Source: Saprospiraceae bacterium
GTDB lineage: Bacteria; Bacteroidota; Bacteroidia; Chitinophagales; Saprospiraceae
Reading direction: 5' to 3'
DNA: 38,492 nt
Assembly: GCA_027488935.1 (NCBI GenBank)
Contig: JAIYAP010000077.1
Span: forward strand, 1-38,492
The translations under genes and the position numbers were made by a program. The number at the start of each line of letters is the position of its first letter. Positions within the stretch are counted from its first letter, which is position 1. Below are positions 1 through 8,811 of the stretch, one piece after another. Below the pieces are notes generated by a model. The model had not been told where the DNA came from and ran no database searches. It saw nothing but the letters and a program-made list of their open reading frames with translations.

Positions 1-296
1 CCTGCGCACTGCGTGCTTCGGCGGGTAAACCAGGCGTACTGTAACAGGTATCGGGGGTTCGAATCCCCCCCTCTCCGCTTTACCCGCCATAGCACGCAAG
101 TGCGACGGCGGGTAAATTCGTTAACCTACATAGCACGCAAGTGCGAAAGTGAAATCACGTTTCCCCGCTACAGCAAAAATAATTCTAGTTGGGCCTACTC
201 TCCTGCGCACTGTGTGCTTCGGCGAATAAACCCTCCTGTGCACTGTGTGCTTCGGCGAATAAACCCTCCTGCGCACTGCGTGCTTCGGCGGGTGAA
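1..296. repeat. Cluster of short REP-like palindromic repeats
   Basis: A unit of about 30 bp with the core GCACTGCGTGCTTCGGCGGG followed by TAAA appears at 1-30, 202-231, 235-264 and 268-296. The last three lie at an exact 33-bp period. The same family appears in the opposite orientation at 79-116, where TTTACCCGCC and GGCGGGTAAA flank an AGCACGCAAGTGCG core as a perfect outer inverted repeat. A half unit lies at about 129-146. A related copy occurs far away at 15425-15451. There are no unique spacers, so this is not CRISPR. No transposase or RAYT gene is visible in the window. A reading frame crosses the units but only translates the repeat. Confidence 0.75.
30..77 (+). tRNA. 3' half of a tRNA-Ser gene (truncated or interrupted)
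   Basis: Positions 53-57 and 65-69 form a 5-bp T stem around the canonical loop TTCGAAT (58-64). A 7-nt acceptor 3' strand, CCTCTCC (70-76), and a G discriminator (77) follow, which is the serine pattern that pairs with a 5' GGAGAGG. A long variable arm, as in class II tRNAs, lies at about 36-52 (TACTG-TAA-CAGGTA). CCA is not encoded. Left of about position 30 the sequence is the REP-like repeat instead of an anticodon loop, D-arm and 5' acceptor strand. This is therefore a fragment, or a tRNA split by a repeat whose 5' half lies before the window. Which of the two applies cannot be decided here. Confidence 0.6.
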
Positions 297-350
297 TTTT
301 TTCTTTTGGCAAATCGTAGGCAAATAGCACCGATTGTTCCGTCGACAGGC

Positions 351-380
351 TTGGATGTATAGCAATTATTTTTAACTTTG
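351..380 (+). promoter_or_regulatory. Bacteroidota sigma-A promoter for the Asp-box T9SS gene
   Basis: TTGG (351-354) and TAACTTTG (373-380) match the -33 TTTG / -7 TAnnTTTG pattern, with 19 nt between the TTG and the -7 box. The predicted transcript starts near 387, just before the ATG at 402. This rules out the upstream in-frame TTG at 378, which lies inside the -7 box. Confidence 0.7.
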
Positions 381-401
381 CATACACGAAAACACCAACC
401 G

Positions 402-3400
402 ATGCGCAGAACCGCCCTTTTCCTATTGCTTTTTAGCAGCCTTTTACCTACCAGTTACAGTCAAATTGCATGGCAAGCACTCAATGGTCCTTCGGGAACG
501 AAAGGCGTAAAAGTGCTGGGTATTGATCAAACTGGGCGCGTTTTTATCGCAGCAGGTGCTGGCATCTATACTTCAACGGATGATGGCACCAACTGGGTTC
601 AAAGTGATGCTGGCCTTAATACGGTTCAAATTGCCCAAATTGAAGCCTTAACTGTTTTTCCATCCGGCAAAACAGGCGCGCTGATCGATGATCAATATTA
701 CACTTTTGACGCCAGTACTTTATCGTGGCAGGTGGATGTGACTTTAAATGGCGTGGGTGCGATCTGGATTGATCAGGAAGGACATTTTTGGAAAAAAATC
801 GGGATCGATTTGTACCATGCTTCGGGCGAAGGCCAACCGTTTTTATTGGTTTTACCGGGCATTTTTCAAACTGGCCCCGTGACCAGCGCGCTCGTGGCGC
901 ATTTGAACGAGGGCAACAACCTTTGTGCCCAGAACTATTCGGAGCATGCTACCCTAAAAGTATTTAACAGCAGTGGTACGGTTACCCATACCAAAACACA
1001 GGCCAACCCCATCTATTTTGTCGGCTATAGCAATTGTTCGGGGACTGCTTTTTATTCCGATTTGGCCAAAAACTACCGCTCTACCGATGGTGGCATTACC
1101 TGGAATGCCATCAGCATCGGCAGTTATGGGGCAATTACCAGCCTGCATTGTGTTGATAATCAGGAAATTTGGGCCGTGACAACAAAAGGTATGTATCGGT
1201 CGACGGATGATGGCGAAACCTGGAAAGTGGTCCCATCGGCCGATGCGCAAGCGCTTTTGTATGTTGGTTCAAATGGCGTAGTTTTTATAAAAGACGATTG
1301 CAGCGCCCTCCCTTTCTCCAAAACTAGCGATGGTGGCAATAGTTGGACAGAGATTCAGTTTGGATTTATGGCACCCAACATTCGGGAGGTTTATACGTCC
1401 AAAAATGGCACTTTGTATGCACACGAATGTAATTCTTATGAAACGTCTATCGACGACGGACAAACATGGTCGACGCGTGTCCTTTTCGATGGACTTACGT
1501 TGCCGATGACCAACCTGGTTGTACATCCAGACGGCAGCTTGTTTACCCTGCTGGCAGCCACCCAACATTTGATTGTATCGGAAGATGGAGGGACCAACTG
1601 GAATCTGGTGCAAAAGCCCGCCAATTTTAATGCCTGGGCGACAGCACGCCTTGTATCGGATCGGTTGGGCAATCTTTATTTATTTGGCAACCAAAACACC
1701 TGTTACCGGTCGGATAACAAAGGATTGAACTGGACTTCCGTGAACAATCAATATGTGCCACTGGATCCAAGTGTGCCCATTTGGATGTTGAACAACGGCG
1801 ATTATTTCAGACCCTGGAGCAATGGCTTGATTTATTTTAATGCTGCAACCCAAAACAAGACCAATGAAATTCTAAGTTTTGCTGGTGGCGGTGAAGTGGT
1901 TAAAACCCTACTGTACACGGCCCATTCCCAGCAGAGCGATTTTTACCTGGATGGGTTTACGAACAGTGGAAAACCATTTGTTGCGCGGTATATTGGAAAT
2001 GGCAAAATCGCACCATTTGACAATTTTCCAGGCTCAAACCCTGGGCCAATGACAGTTTCCAACAGTGGCGTATTATTTGTTGTGAGCAACGACACCTTAT
2101 ATAGTTCGCCCAATTCAGGTGCCGATTGGGTATTTGCAGGCCTGCTACCCTACCCTTATGCAGGGGCACAAAGCCTTCAAAGTATCCAAATCTGCAACGA
2201 CCAACACCTATACATTGGGTATTATGGCCATCCCATTTACAAAAGCGCACAAATCGTAGAAACCAACTTTACACGTGTGGAAGGCATCGTGTGGTTGGAT
2301 CAGAACAATGATTGTATTCGAACGCCCAACGAGCCCACCCTTGGAAACAGCCTCGTTCAAGCAACGGGCAACCTTGAAATACGTGCATATTCCGATGCTG
2401 CAGGTGCTTATCATCTTTACTTGCCGGCAAGTACCGGCGCTTATACGGTTACGGTAGCACCAAATAACTCCTTGTTGAACAGCTCCTGTGCCGTACAACT
2501 CAATGTGGGTGCTACGAACGACATCCTTTTTCGTGATCTTGCGCTATCGCCCACCACACAATGCCCTTATTTAAAGGTAAACGCAGGTACTGCCCTGGTT
2601 AGAAGATGTAGTACCGCCGCGTACACCCTCTCCTATTCCAATGAAGGCACCACCCTTGCGCCCAATGCAACCATTGCGGTAACACTGGACTCCTTTTTTA
2701 CATTTCAGTACGCATCTGTGACGCCCGTGACGCAAAATGGGCAAGTTTTGACCTTTCCATTGGGCGATTTGCCCCCAGGAAGTTCAGGTTCGATGAAAAT
2801 ACATGTTGCGGTAGGATGCAATGCCCCTTTTGGTCAATTGCATTGTGTGAAAGCCCAAATTTTTCCATTTGAAAACTGTTTAGGTGGACTGCCAGATTTG
2901 TCGACTACAACAGATTGCAGGCAAAATGTTGGTTCATACGATCCGAATGCAATACATGCCTGGGTAGATCAACAGATTGACCCACCTGAAATTGAAGCGA
3001 ACAAAGCCATTGAATACCAGATTAATTTTCAAAATACGGGGACGGATACCGCATTTACGGTTGAGATTGTGGATCGTATTTCAAGTTTACTGGATTTAAA
3101 CACCTTGATCCCTTTGGCATCCAGCCATCCTTATGAACTGCGGATTCAGCCCGATCGCACCGTGGTTTTTACTTTTTCGAACATTTTATTGCCGGATTCA
3201 AACATCAATGAAGCCGCTTCGCATGGGTTTGTTCGGTTTGGAATCAATCAGTTGGCCAACCTGAACTCAGGGTTGGTAATCGAAAATACCGCCCAGATTT
3301 ATTTTGACCAAAACGATCCGGTTGCAACCAATACCTCCCGTTTGGAAATAGAACTTATTGTACACGTGCAAGAACCGCTGCCTGGATACCAAGTGCGCGT

Positions 3401-3632
3401 ATATCCAAATCCATTTTCAGATCACCTGACCTTTCATATCGACGCCCTGGATGCGCCACAGCAATACCAACTGGTACTAACCGATGTGCTAGGCAGGGAG
3501 ATACGCCAGCTGCAATTTGAAGGATCGACTTTACAATTGGCGTGTGATGGCATCGGGCATGGCATTTATTTTTTTGCAATTCGTTCGACACAAGGGGCTT
3601 TGATTGCAACAGGCAAACTACTGGCAGAATAG
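402..3632 (+). CDS. Secreted Asp-box (BNR) repeat protein with T9SS type A sorting domain
   Basis: The 1076-aa product starts with a signal peptide (MRRTALFLLLFSSLLPTSYS). Its N-terminal two thirds carry about eight Asp-box (S-x-D-x-G-x-T-W) motifs such as STDDGTNW, STDGGITW, STDDGETW and SEDGGTNW, which mark sialidase/VPS10-like beta-propellers. Next come an SdrD-B-like domain (VEGIVWLDQNNDC), a DUF11-like stretch and a DUF7619-type domain (SYDPNAIHAW ... FDQNDPVATNTS). The last about 77 residues form a Por secretion domain (VYPNPFSDHL). It should cross the outer membrane through T9SS and stay on the surface or be released. No glycosidase catalytic residues can be assigned, because Asp-boxes are structural, so an adhesive or binding role is as likely as hydrolysis. 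The start at 402 is set by the promoter position. A terminator follows. Confidence 0.9.
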   Translation: MRRTALFLLLFSSLLPTSYSQIAWQALNGPSGTKGVKVLGIDQTGRVFIAAGAGIYTSTDDGTNWVQSDAGLNTVQIAQIEALTVFPSGKTGALIDDQYYTFDASTLSWQVDVTLNGVGAIWIDQEGHFWKKIGIDLYHASGEGQPFLLVLPGIFQTGPVTSALVAHLNEGNNLCAQNYSEHATLKVFNSSGTVTHTKTQANPIYFVGYSNCSGTAFYSDLAKNYRSTDGGITWNAISIGSYGAITSLHCVDNQEIWAVTTKGMYRSTDDGETWKVVPSADAQALLYVGSNGVVFIKDDCSALPFSKTSDGGNSWTEIQFGFMAPNIREVYTSKNGTLYAHECNSYETSIDDGQTWSTRVLFDGLTLPMTNLVVHPDGSLFTLLAATQHLIVSEDGGTNWNLVQKPANFNAWATARLVSDRLGNLYLFGNQNTCYRSDNKGLNWTSVNNQYVPLDPSVPIWMLNNGDYFRPWSNGLIYFNAATQNKTNEILSFAGGGEVVKTLLYTAHSQQSDFYLDGFTNSGKPFVARYIGNGKIAPFDNFPGSNPGPMTVSNSGVLFVVSNDTLYSSPNSGADWVFAGLLPYPYAGAQSLQSIQICNDQHLYIGYYGHPIYKSAQIVETNFTRVEGIVWLDQNNDCIRTPNEPTLGNSLVQATGNLEIRAYSDAAGAYHLYLPASTGAYTVTVAPNNSLLNSSCAVQLNVGATNDILFRDLALSPTTQCPYLKVNAGTALVRRCSTAAYTLSYSNEGTTLAPNATIAVTLDSFFTFQYASVTPVTQNGQVLTFPLGDLPPGSSGSMKIHVAVGCNAPFGQLHCVKAQIFPFENCLGGLPDLSTTTDCRQNVGSYDPNAIHAWVDQQIDPPEIEANKAIEYQINFQNTGTDTAFTVEIVDRISSLLDLNTLIPLASSHPYELRIQPDRTVVFTFSNILLPDSNINEAASHGFVRFGINQLANLNSGLVIENTAQIYFDQNDPVATNTSRLEIELIVHVQEPLPGYQVRVYPNPFSDHLTFHIDALDAPQQYQLVLTDVLGREIRQLQFEGSTLQLACDGIGHGIYFFAIRSTQGALIATGKLLAE

Positions 3633-3666
3633 GAAGTGCCGGTTAATTTTTAGCACGGAATTAATG

Positions 3667-3711
3667 GAAAAGGCTTTTTTGCAAAACACGCAGAAAAGCC
3701 TTTTTCTTTAT
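3667..3711 (+). terminator. Rho-independent terminator after the Asp-box gene
   Basis: GAAAAGGCTTTT (3667-3678) pairs with AAAAGCCTTTTTC (3694-3706) around a 15-nt loop, and a T-rich tail follows. It lies about 35 bp after the stop at 3632. Confidence 0.75.
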
Positions 3712-3998
3712 GTTCTATTAAAAAAACATTCAGCCCAAAAAAGGCCTAAGCATTCATTTGTCAAAAAAAGACAAAAAAACTCCTCGACTTTTCCAATATT
3801 ACCCCCCAATATTGCATCTAAAGCCTAAACCATTTGCTTATTTGGTCGTTCAATGGTTGACAACCTTTTTAAAATGGCTTTTTGGATATCATTGTTCCTT
3901 GCCTGGATTTTTCCTGATATCAAAATAATCGCGTATGATGCAAAATAATTACAATCCCGATGGGTAATCTTGTCGTTTATTATTAAAAATGATTGCTT
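3712..3998. other. AT-rich intergenic region upstream of the CHU_C gene
   Basis: No convincing reading frame was found. It contains homopolymeric A runs. A weak -7-like box TAATCTTG (3965-3972, one mismatch to TAnnTTTG) could drive the gene at 3999. No matching -33 box is evident. Confidence 0.4.
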
Positions 3999-5996
3999 AT
4001 GACACCGATAATGGCGCGTTGGCGCGCGTATGCGCGTATCCTTTTTTTCCTGTTTGTTTTGCAGATGCCTTTACTAAGCGTTGCGCAAAAGCCCTTTATC
4101 TGTGGAGACCAGTTTTTCCTCACCTTAAGCTCGGCGCCGCCTTCTTTAAATGAAGTCATCATTGACCCACAAACGGGCAGTGCTGTTTTTAAAATTATCA
4201 ACAGCAATGTTTCCATTGCGGTCAATTCGGCGGGATATCGTTTTACAGATAACTTCATTTATTGTATAGATCCGGACTTATTGCGCTTGATTCGGTTGGA
4301 TGCCAATGGCACCGCGACGGTAATGGCCAACCTCCCCCTTAATAATGATTTATCGTATTTTGCAGGTGATATCACACCAGATGGACGCTATTTGGTATTA
4401 ATTGGCACCCTTCAACTGCCCAATGGCCTTAGTATTGCCTCGGAAATTGCCCGCGTAGACCTGGAGTCGCCCACCTATGCGGTTTCCACAACGCAAATAA
4501 ATATAACTGCCCAAATATTTGATATTGCGTTCCACCCCATTACAGAGCTTTTGTATGGGTACGACTCCTTTACCCAAAGGCTGGTGCGGATTGACCCTTT
4601 TACGGGTAACATTACCTTTCCATTTCCCGCCTCGGGGGTACCTGTGGTAGCAGGTAGTTTGTTTTTTGATGCTACCGGCAATCTTTTTGCTTATGGAAGC
4701 CCGAATATGGTGCAGGAACAAAACAGCCTGTATCAACTAAATCCAGCAACAGGGGTATCCACTTTTTTGACCCGCGGGCAAGATGCATTTTCCTCCGATG
4801 GCTGTTCGTGTCCTTACACGGTAGACTTGACGAAAACGGTATCGCCCGAAACCACGCTCCCCTGCTCCGATGTCGTGTATACCTTTGAGTTTACCAATAC
4901 CTCCAGACGGCAACAGTTGAATCTAAAATTCCGAGACAACCTTCCGCCTGGTTTTAGTTTTGTTTCTATTTTGGAAAATGAAATTGGTGGCAAATTATTG
5001 AGCGTACCGGGCGACCTGGCGTTTGCGATGGACAGCATTGTGCTACCGGGCGGCACCTCTTATTTGAAAATTGTGGTCAATACGGGCAGTATTCCACCAG
5101 GCATTTATAAAAATCAGGCTGTTTTGAGCAATTTACCTGCCCAACTTGGTTCTAAAATTGTTTCTGACAATCCAAAAACCCTGGTTAAAAACGACAGTAC
5201 AGCCCTTACGGTAATCGGTTTTCCTTTTGATACGATTCGGGAGGAGCGGACTATTTGCGCCGGTACACCCTTTATCAAGTTGGATGCTGCGCAGTACACC
5301 AATAATATACCGGGACAAATAACGTATTTGTGGCAAGATGGCAGCGGCTTACCTTCCATAGACGTCAGTCTTCCAGGTAACTATGCGGTAAAACTGAGCA
5401 GCGGTTGCGATTCAGCAATTGTGCTGTATACCGTGAACGAATCATCCTTGTTGGTAAGTGTTGTGCAAGATACGTTCAACATCAACTTGGGCGACAGTCT
5501 GCAGATGCAAGCGAATACCATCAATGCTGGCCAACAGGTAATTTTGCAATGGATTGATCCACAACCGGGTTCGGTCACCTGTACCACTTGCGCGACCACC
5601 TTTGCACGGCCCTTCAATGATATTCGCTATACCATTTTGGCAACCAATGAGTTAGGCTGCCAGGATTCGGCCTTTGTGCGTGTTTTTGTAAAAAAGAACC
5701 GAAATATTTACTTTCCGAATGTATTTAATCCTGAAAGTGCAAAAGAAGAAGGCAATCGCTTTTTTTATGCTTCCGGTGATCCATTTACCCAAATTGACAA
5801 CTTGTCCGTGTACTCACGCTGGGGGGAAAAGCTGTTTGAAACCCGCAATATTGCCTTAAACGATCCGTATGTAGGCTGGGACGGTTTGATTCGCGGCCAA
5901 TCAGCGCTACCAGGCGTGTATGTTTGGGTAGCAGAAATATCTTTCCTCGACGGATTAAAGGAAATATATCAAGGTGATGTGACCGTTATACGATAA
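3999..5996 (+). CDS. Secreted beta-propeller-like protein with CHU_C (T9SS type B) C-terminal domain
   Basis: The product is 665 aa from the ATG at 3999. An in-frame TTG six bases upstream and an ATG at 4011 are alternatives. A signal peptide (RILFFLFVLQMPLLSVAQ) is followed by a propeller-like region in which phrases such as YCIDPDLLRLIRLDANG and DITPDGRYLVLIG resemble DUF6923/NHL folds. A DUF11-like domain with cysteines comes next (CSCPYTVDLTKTVSPETTLP), then an Ig/PKD-like segment with a C-x-G-x-P start. The C-terminus (NIYFPNVFNPES ... SRWGEKLF ... GWDGLIRG ... PGVYVWVAE) is the gliding-motility-associated C-terminal domain used as a T9SS type B signal. The protein is probably cell-surface attached. 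No enzymatic motif is visible. It converges with the helicase gene on a shared hairpin. Confidence 0.88.
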   Translation: MTPIMARWRAYARILFFLFVLQMPLLSVAQKPFICGDQFFLTLSSAPPSLNEVIIDPQTGSAVFKIINSNVSIAVNSAGYRFTDNFIYCIDPDLLRLIRLDANGTATVMANLPLNNDLSYFAGDITPDGRYLVLIGTLQLPNGLSIASEIARVDLESPTYAVSTTQINITAQIFDIAFHPITELLYGYDSFTQRLVRIDPFTGNITFPFPASGVPVVAGSLFFDATGNLFAYGSPNMVQEQNSLYQLNPATGVSTFLTRGQDAFSSDGCSCPYTVDLTKTVSPETTLPCSDVVYTFEFTNTSRRQQLNLKFRDNLPPGFSFVSILENEIGGKLLSVPGDLAFAMDSIVLPGGTSYLKIVVNTGSIPPGIYKNQAVLSNLPAQLGSKIVSDNPKTLVKNDSTALTVIGFPFDTIREERTICAGTPFIKLDAAQYTNNIPGQITYLWQDGSGLPSIDVSLPGNYAVKLSSGCDSAIVLYTVNESSLLVSVVQDTFNINLGDSLQMQANTINAGQQVILQWIDPQPGSVTCTTCATTFARPFNDIRYTILATNELGCQDSAFVRVFVKKNRNIYFPNVFNPESAKEEGNRFFYASGDPFTQIDNLSVYSRWGEKLFETRNIALNDPYVGWDGLIRGQSALPGVYVWVAEISFLDGLKEIYQGDVTVIR

Positions 5997-6005
5997 ACCA
6001 TCAAA

Positions 6006-6055
6006 ATGATGCGCTTATTGGCCGAAAATGGCCATAAGCGCATCATCTTTTCTTC
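6006..6055 (+). terminator. Strong hairpin terminator between convergent genes
   Basis: ATGATGCGCTTATTGGCC (6006-6023) pairs with GGCCATAAGCGCATCAT (6030-6046), with one bulged base and a 6-nt loop. A pyrimidine-rich T tail follows on the plus strand. The helicase stop codon (6043-6045, read on the minus strand) lies inside the right arm, so one hairpin may serve both genes, though the minus-strand T tail is short. Confidence 0.8.
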
Positions 6056-7290
6056 TTTTTCTTTTTCCACTCGGCTATACTGGCTTCGTTTTTTTCTATT
6101 TCGTTTAAAATCTGATTCCAACTCGGCGCCGCATCGTTGGTCAGATCCAGGGTTTCGGCATATTCTCTTTTGCTGATTTCCAGTTCGGTAACTGGTTTGC
6201 CCAAAAACTCCTCGATGATGTCCAAAACCGGTTTTTCTTCCGGGCTGCAAAACGTAATGGCCTTCCCTTTTTGAACACCCCGACCCGTACGTCCTACCCG
6301 ATGCACATAGTTTTCAGCCACATCTGGCAAGTCGTAATTGATTACAATGTCCACATTGGGAATGTCGATTCCGCGCGCGCTCACATCCGTGGCCACCAGA
6401 ATTTTCAGGGTACCATCCCGAAACTGTTGCATGACTTCCAGTCGGTCTTTTTGTTCTTTATCGCCGTGAATGGTTCGGCAAACAATGCCTACCCGCTCCA
6501 TGGCTTTGAGCACGCGTTCTGCGCGGACTTTGGTACGCACAAAAATCAGCATTTTGGTTTCCGGATTTTCACTGATGACCCGTTCGAGGAAAAAGCGTTT
6601 ATCGTCCATCCCGATAAAAGCCACCGAGTGGTTAATGTTTTTAGAAACCGGGTCTTTGGGCGAAACCTGGATGCGAATCGCGTTGCGCACCAGCGAATAA
6701 GCCAACTTTTTAATATTATCGTTGATGGTGGCCGAAAAGAACAAGGTTTGACGATTATTGGGCAAAAACTTGATCAAATCGCGAATATCCTTGATAAAAC
6801 CCAGATCTAGCATATGATCGGCTTCATCCAGGATAAGGATTTCCACCTGATCCAATTTGATATGGCCTTGGCTAACCAAGTCGAACATACGGCCCGGTGT
6901 GGTCACCAGAATATCGATGCCTGCTTCCAGTCGGGCAATCTGGGGCGCTTGTTCAACACCGCCAAACACACAGAAGGTAGACACCCGGGTGTGTTGTCCG
7001 ATTTGGTTGAAGGCATCGGTAATCTGGATGGCCAATTCTCGGGTAGGTTCCATCACCACACATTTTATACCGGCTGGGCGCGCCGACTTTTTGCGTTCAT
7101 GGAGCAACTGGATCACCGGAATCGCAAAAGCGGCCGTTTTGCCCGTACCCGTTTGGGCAATCGCCAAGACGTCTTCGCCTTTTAAAATGGCAGGAATGGA
7201 TTTAAATTGTATATCGGTAGGGCGCTTAAACCCAGCTTCCGCCAGGTTGCGCTTGATTTCGGGGGCAATGCGATAATCATCGAACTTCAT
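6043..7290 (-). CDS. DEAD-box ATP-dependent RNA helicase (RhlE-like)
   Basis: This 415-aa helicase has the full motif set: Q motif (F21 to Q28, GFKRPTDIQ), motif I AQTGTGKT (45-52), Ia PTRELA (82-87), Ib TPGR (131-134), II DEAD (155-158), III SAT (186-188), V ARGIDIP (306-312) and VI HRVGRTGR (331-338). It unwinds short RNA duplexes in an ATP-dependent way. In this family the typical roles are ribosome assembly, cold adaptation and mRNA turnover in the cytoplasm. The short lysine-rich tail (WKKKKKKR) probably adds RNA affinity. Length and tail fit the RhlE group better than the longer DeaD/CsdA, which has a DbpA-type RNA-binding domain. A perfect -7 box (7312-7319) lies about 22 bp upstream of the ATG. 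Confidence 0.95.
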   Translation of the reverse strand: MKFDDYRIAPEIKRNLAEAGFKRPTDIQFKSIPAILKGEDVLAIAQTGTGKTAAFAIPVIQLLHERKKSARPAGIKCVVMEPTRELAIQITDAFNQIGQHTRVSTFCVFGGVEQAPQIARLEAGIDILVTTPGRMFDLVSQGHIKLDQVEILILDEADHMLDLGFIKDIRDLIKFLPNNRQTLFFSATINDNIKKLAYSLVRNAIRIQVSPKDPVSKNINHSVAFIGMDDKRFFLERVISENPETKMLIFVRTKVRAERVLKAMERVGIVCRTIHGDKEQKDRLEVMQQFRDGTLKILVATDVSARGIDIPNVDIVINYDLPDVAENYVHRVGRTGRGVQKGKAITFCSPEEKPVLDIIEEFLGKPVTELEISKREYAETLDLTNDAAPSWNQILNEIEKNEASIAEWKKKKKKR

Positions 7291-7311
7291 CTTTTACAAC
7301 TGCTTAAGTTG

Positions 7312-7319
7312 CAAAGATA
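7312..7319 (-). promoter_or_regulatory. -7 promoter box for the helicase gene
   Basis: Read on the minus strand this is TATCTTTG, a perfect TAnnTTTG. The start of transcription would be near 7305, giving a leader of about 15 nt. No clear -33 TTTG lies at the expected distance. Confidence 0.55.
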
Positions 7320-7329
7320 CGGCGATATT

Positions 7330-7665
7330 TCAATACCGGCGTTTGAGAAAAAAACGGCGGCCAGTAGACTCCTGGGTCGTAGCGATGGCCAATTCCCAAC
7401 CATTAGCATAGAAGTAGTTGAGCCCGTCGACCAAACTGCGAAAATCGAACCGTTTTTTGTTGGCATCGGTAACATAATCCTGGCGTGGATTGGCCTGACC
7501 ATAATCGACGGTAAAGGCGCATTCTCCATTGCTTTTAAAGATTGGGTCCAGTTCGATGTATTGGCCAGTGTTATCGGGCGTAAGTTGTACTCCTTCAATA
7601 AAAATTTGTGCTTGTGCGAGCAGCGCATGAGCGCTCAAAACGAAAAGTAAAAGAGTCTTTTTCAT
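7330..7665 (-). CDS. Small secreted protein of unknown function
   Basis: The 111-aa product has a clear signal peptide (MKKTLLLFVLSAHALLAQAQ) and a mature part of about 90 residues rich in aromatic residues. Its end, LNYFYANGWELAIATTQE followed by GRRFFLKRRY, resembles the short alpha-beta 'GWELV...' modules of DUF4177-like proteins, but this similarity is weak. There are no cysteines after the signal sequence, no lipobox and no catalytic motif. It lies between the helicase and TatD genes on the same strand, with spacers of 39 and 122 bp, so co-transcription with TatD is possible. It is probably periplasmic. Confidence 0.7.
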   Translation of the reverse strand: MKKTLLLFVLSAHALLAQAQIFIEGVQLTPDNTGQYIELDPIFKSNGECAFTVDYGQANPRQDYVTDANKKRFDFRSLVDGLNYFYANGWELAIATTQESTGRRFFLKRRY

Positions 7666-7706
7666 GGTTGAAACAATTTTTCAACAAAGAAACAGGCTGT
7701 TTTGGA

Positions 7707-7740
7707 AGCGCGCAGGGGTTTAACCCGGGCTTAACGCGCT
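7707..7740. repeat. Nested inverted repeat between TatD and the small secreted gene
   Basis: AGCGCG (7707-7712) pairs with CGCGCT (7735-7740), and the interior holds GGGTTTAACCC (7716-7726). No T tract follows on either strand. It could be a weak terminator for TatD, or an operator. Confidence 0.35.
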
Positions 7741-7787
7741 GGCGCATTTTAACACCGTGGTTTAACATTTATACAACGGAAGCATGC

Positions 7788-8573
7788 TTAAGCGGGCACT
7801 TCCATGGCGAACATCCGGAGCGCGTTGGCGGTGGTTGTTCGTGCAATTTCGGCGAGGGGCAGCACTTTGGCTTCCGAAAGCATTTCCGCGACCTGGGTGA
7901 CATAAGCGCTTTCATTGCGTTTGCCGCGATAAGGTACCGGGGGCAAATAAGGCGCATCCGTTTCCAGTACAATATGTTCGAGTGGAATGGTGCGTAAAAC
8001 TTCCGGCAATTCCGATTTCGGATAGGTAATAGTACCACCGATGCCGAGCATAAATCCGAGGTCAATCATTTCATGCGCCTCTTCCAAGGTACCCGAAAAG
8101 CAATGGAAAATACCCCTGAGGCGGCCATCTTGTCCGGCCCGTACACAATCAATCGATTCCCGGTTGGCTTCCCGGGCATGGATAATAATGGGCCGATTGA
8201 GGTCTTTCGCCCATTCAATTTGGCGTGCAAAGGCAATTTGCTGAATGGGCAAGGTGGTTTTATCCCAGTATAAATCGATACCCGTTTCGCCGATGCCTGC
8301 CCACGCGCGTTTGCCGAGCCAGGATTCTACCAGGGCCAGGTCCTTTTCATAGGTGTCGGGTTGAACAGAACATGGGTGCAAGCCCATCATGGCAAAGCAG
8401 TGTTCGGGAAATTCGGCTTCCAGTGCAAGCATCCCTTCGATAGAGCCTGCATCAATATTGGGCAGGTACATCCGGATGATGCCATGCTGGATGGCCCGCC
8501 GGATCATATCACTCCGATCATGATCAAATTTAGTAGAATATAAATGTGCGTGTGTATCAATTAACTGATGCAT
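7788..8573 (-). CDS. tatD: TatD-family metal-dependent DNase
   Basis: This 261-aa TIM-barrel amidohydrolase-fold enzyme has all the expected metal ligands: H8-x-H10 in DTHAH, E96 in GIGETGID, H132 in IIIHARE, H157 in FHCFSG and D206 in ETDAPYL. TatD proteins are Mg/Mn-dependent 3'-5' exonucleases that process DNA and RNA ends, act in repair or DNA fragmentation, and are cytoplasmic. Length matches the family (about 255-265 aa). The ATG at 8573 directly precedes HQLIDTHAH, which is where family members start. A perfect -7 box (8628-8635) lies 55 bp upstream. In Bacteroidota this family is often named YcfH/TatD, and the sequence does not separate the two subgroups. Confidence 0.93.
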   Translation of the reverse strand: MHQLIDTHAHLYSTKFDHDRSDMIRRAIQHGIIRMYLPNIDAGSIEGMLALEAEFPEHCFAMMGLHPCSVQPDTYEKDLALVESWLGKRAWAGIGETGIDLYWDKTTLPIQQIAFARQIEWAKDLNRPIIIHAREANRESIDCVRAGQDGRLRGIFHCFSGTLEEAHEMIDLGFMLGIGGTITYPKSELPEVLRTIPLEHIVLETDAPYLPPVPYRGKRNESAYVTQVAEMLSEAKVLPLAEIARTTTANALRMFAMEVPA

Positions 8574-8627
8574 GCATGGCCATTTTAAAACAAGAAAAGT
8601 ATTGCGCTGTGTTTAACAAAACGCGTG

Positions 8628-8635
8628 CAAAAATA
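8628..8635 (-). promoter_or_regulatory. -7 promoter box for TatD
   Basis: Minus-strand TATTTTTG is a perfect TAnnTTTG. It implies a leader of about 50 nt before the ATG at 8573. No good -33 box was found. Confidence 0.45.
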
Positions 8636-8678
8636 CGCGATCCATTTGCAAGCCGAATAAGTATTTTAAAAAGTGTAG

Positions 8679-8708
8679 TTGACATCATCTTAAATGACAG
8701 CATATTTG
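8679..8708 (+). promoter_or_regulatory. Probable promoter for the alpha-2-macroglobulin gene
   Basis: TTG (8679-8681), 19 nt, then CATATTTG (8701-8708), one mismatch to TAnnTTTG. The leader would be about 100 nt. It contains a perfect 6-bp hairpin, ACCCTA-CATT-TAGGGT (8762-8777), followed by a T-rich run, which looks like a small attenuator or terminator ahead of the ATG at 8812. Confidence 0.5.
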
Positions 8709-8811
8709 CGTGGATTTACATTAAAATTAATGTAGATGATGATTAAAAACTTTCGATTTTCACCCTACATTTAGGGTCATTTTTCTTTTAACGCACCACC
8801 CTTTTTTCCTT

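Noticed and set aside
202-296. Three 33-bp units as a possible CRISPR array
   Set aside because: The units are head-to-tail copies with no unique spacers, and no cas genes are present.
13-327. 104-aa frame through the repeat cluster, with a repeated AHCVLRRINPP pattern
   Set aside because: It only translates the REP-like units and the tRNA fragment. It has no domain and no start context.
378-401. TTG start giving eight more residues to the Asp-box protein
   Set aside because: The TTG is part of the TAACTTTG promoter box, and the signal peptide starts properly at 402.
6271-6810. 179-aa plus-strand frame
   Set aside because: Antisense to the conserved DEAD-box helicase motifs.
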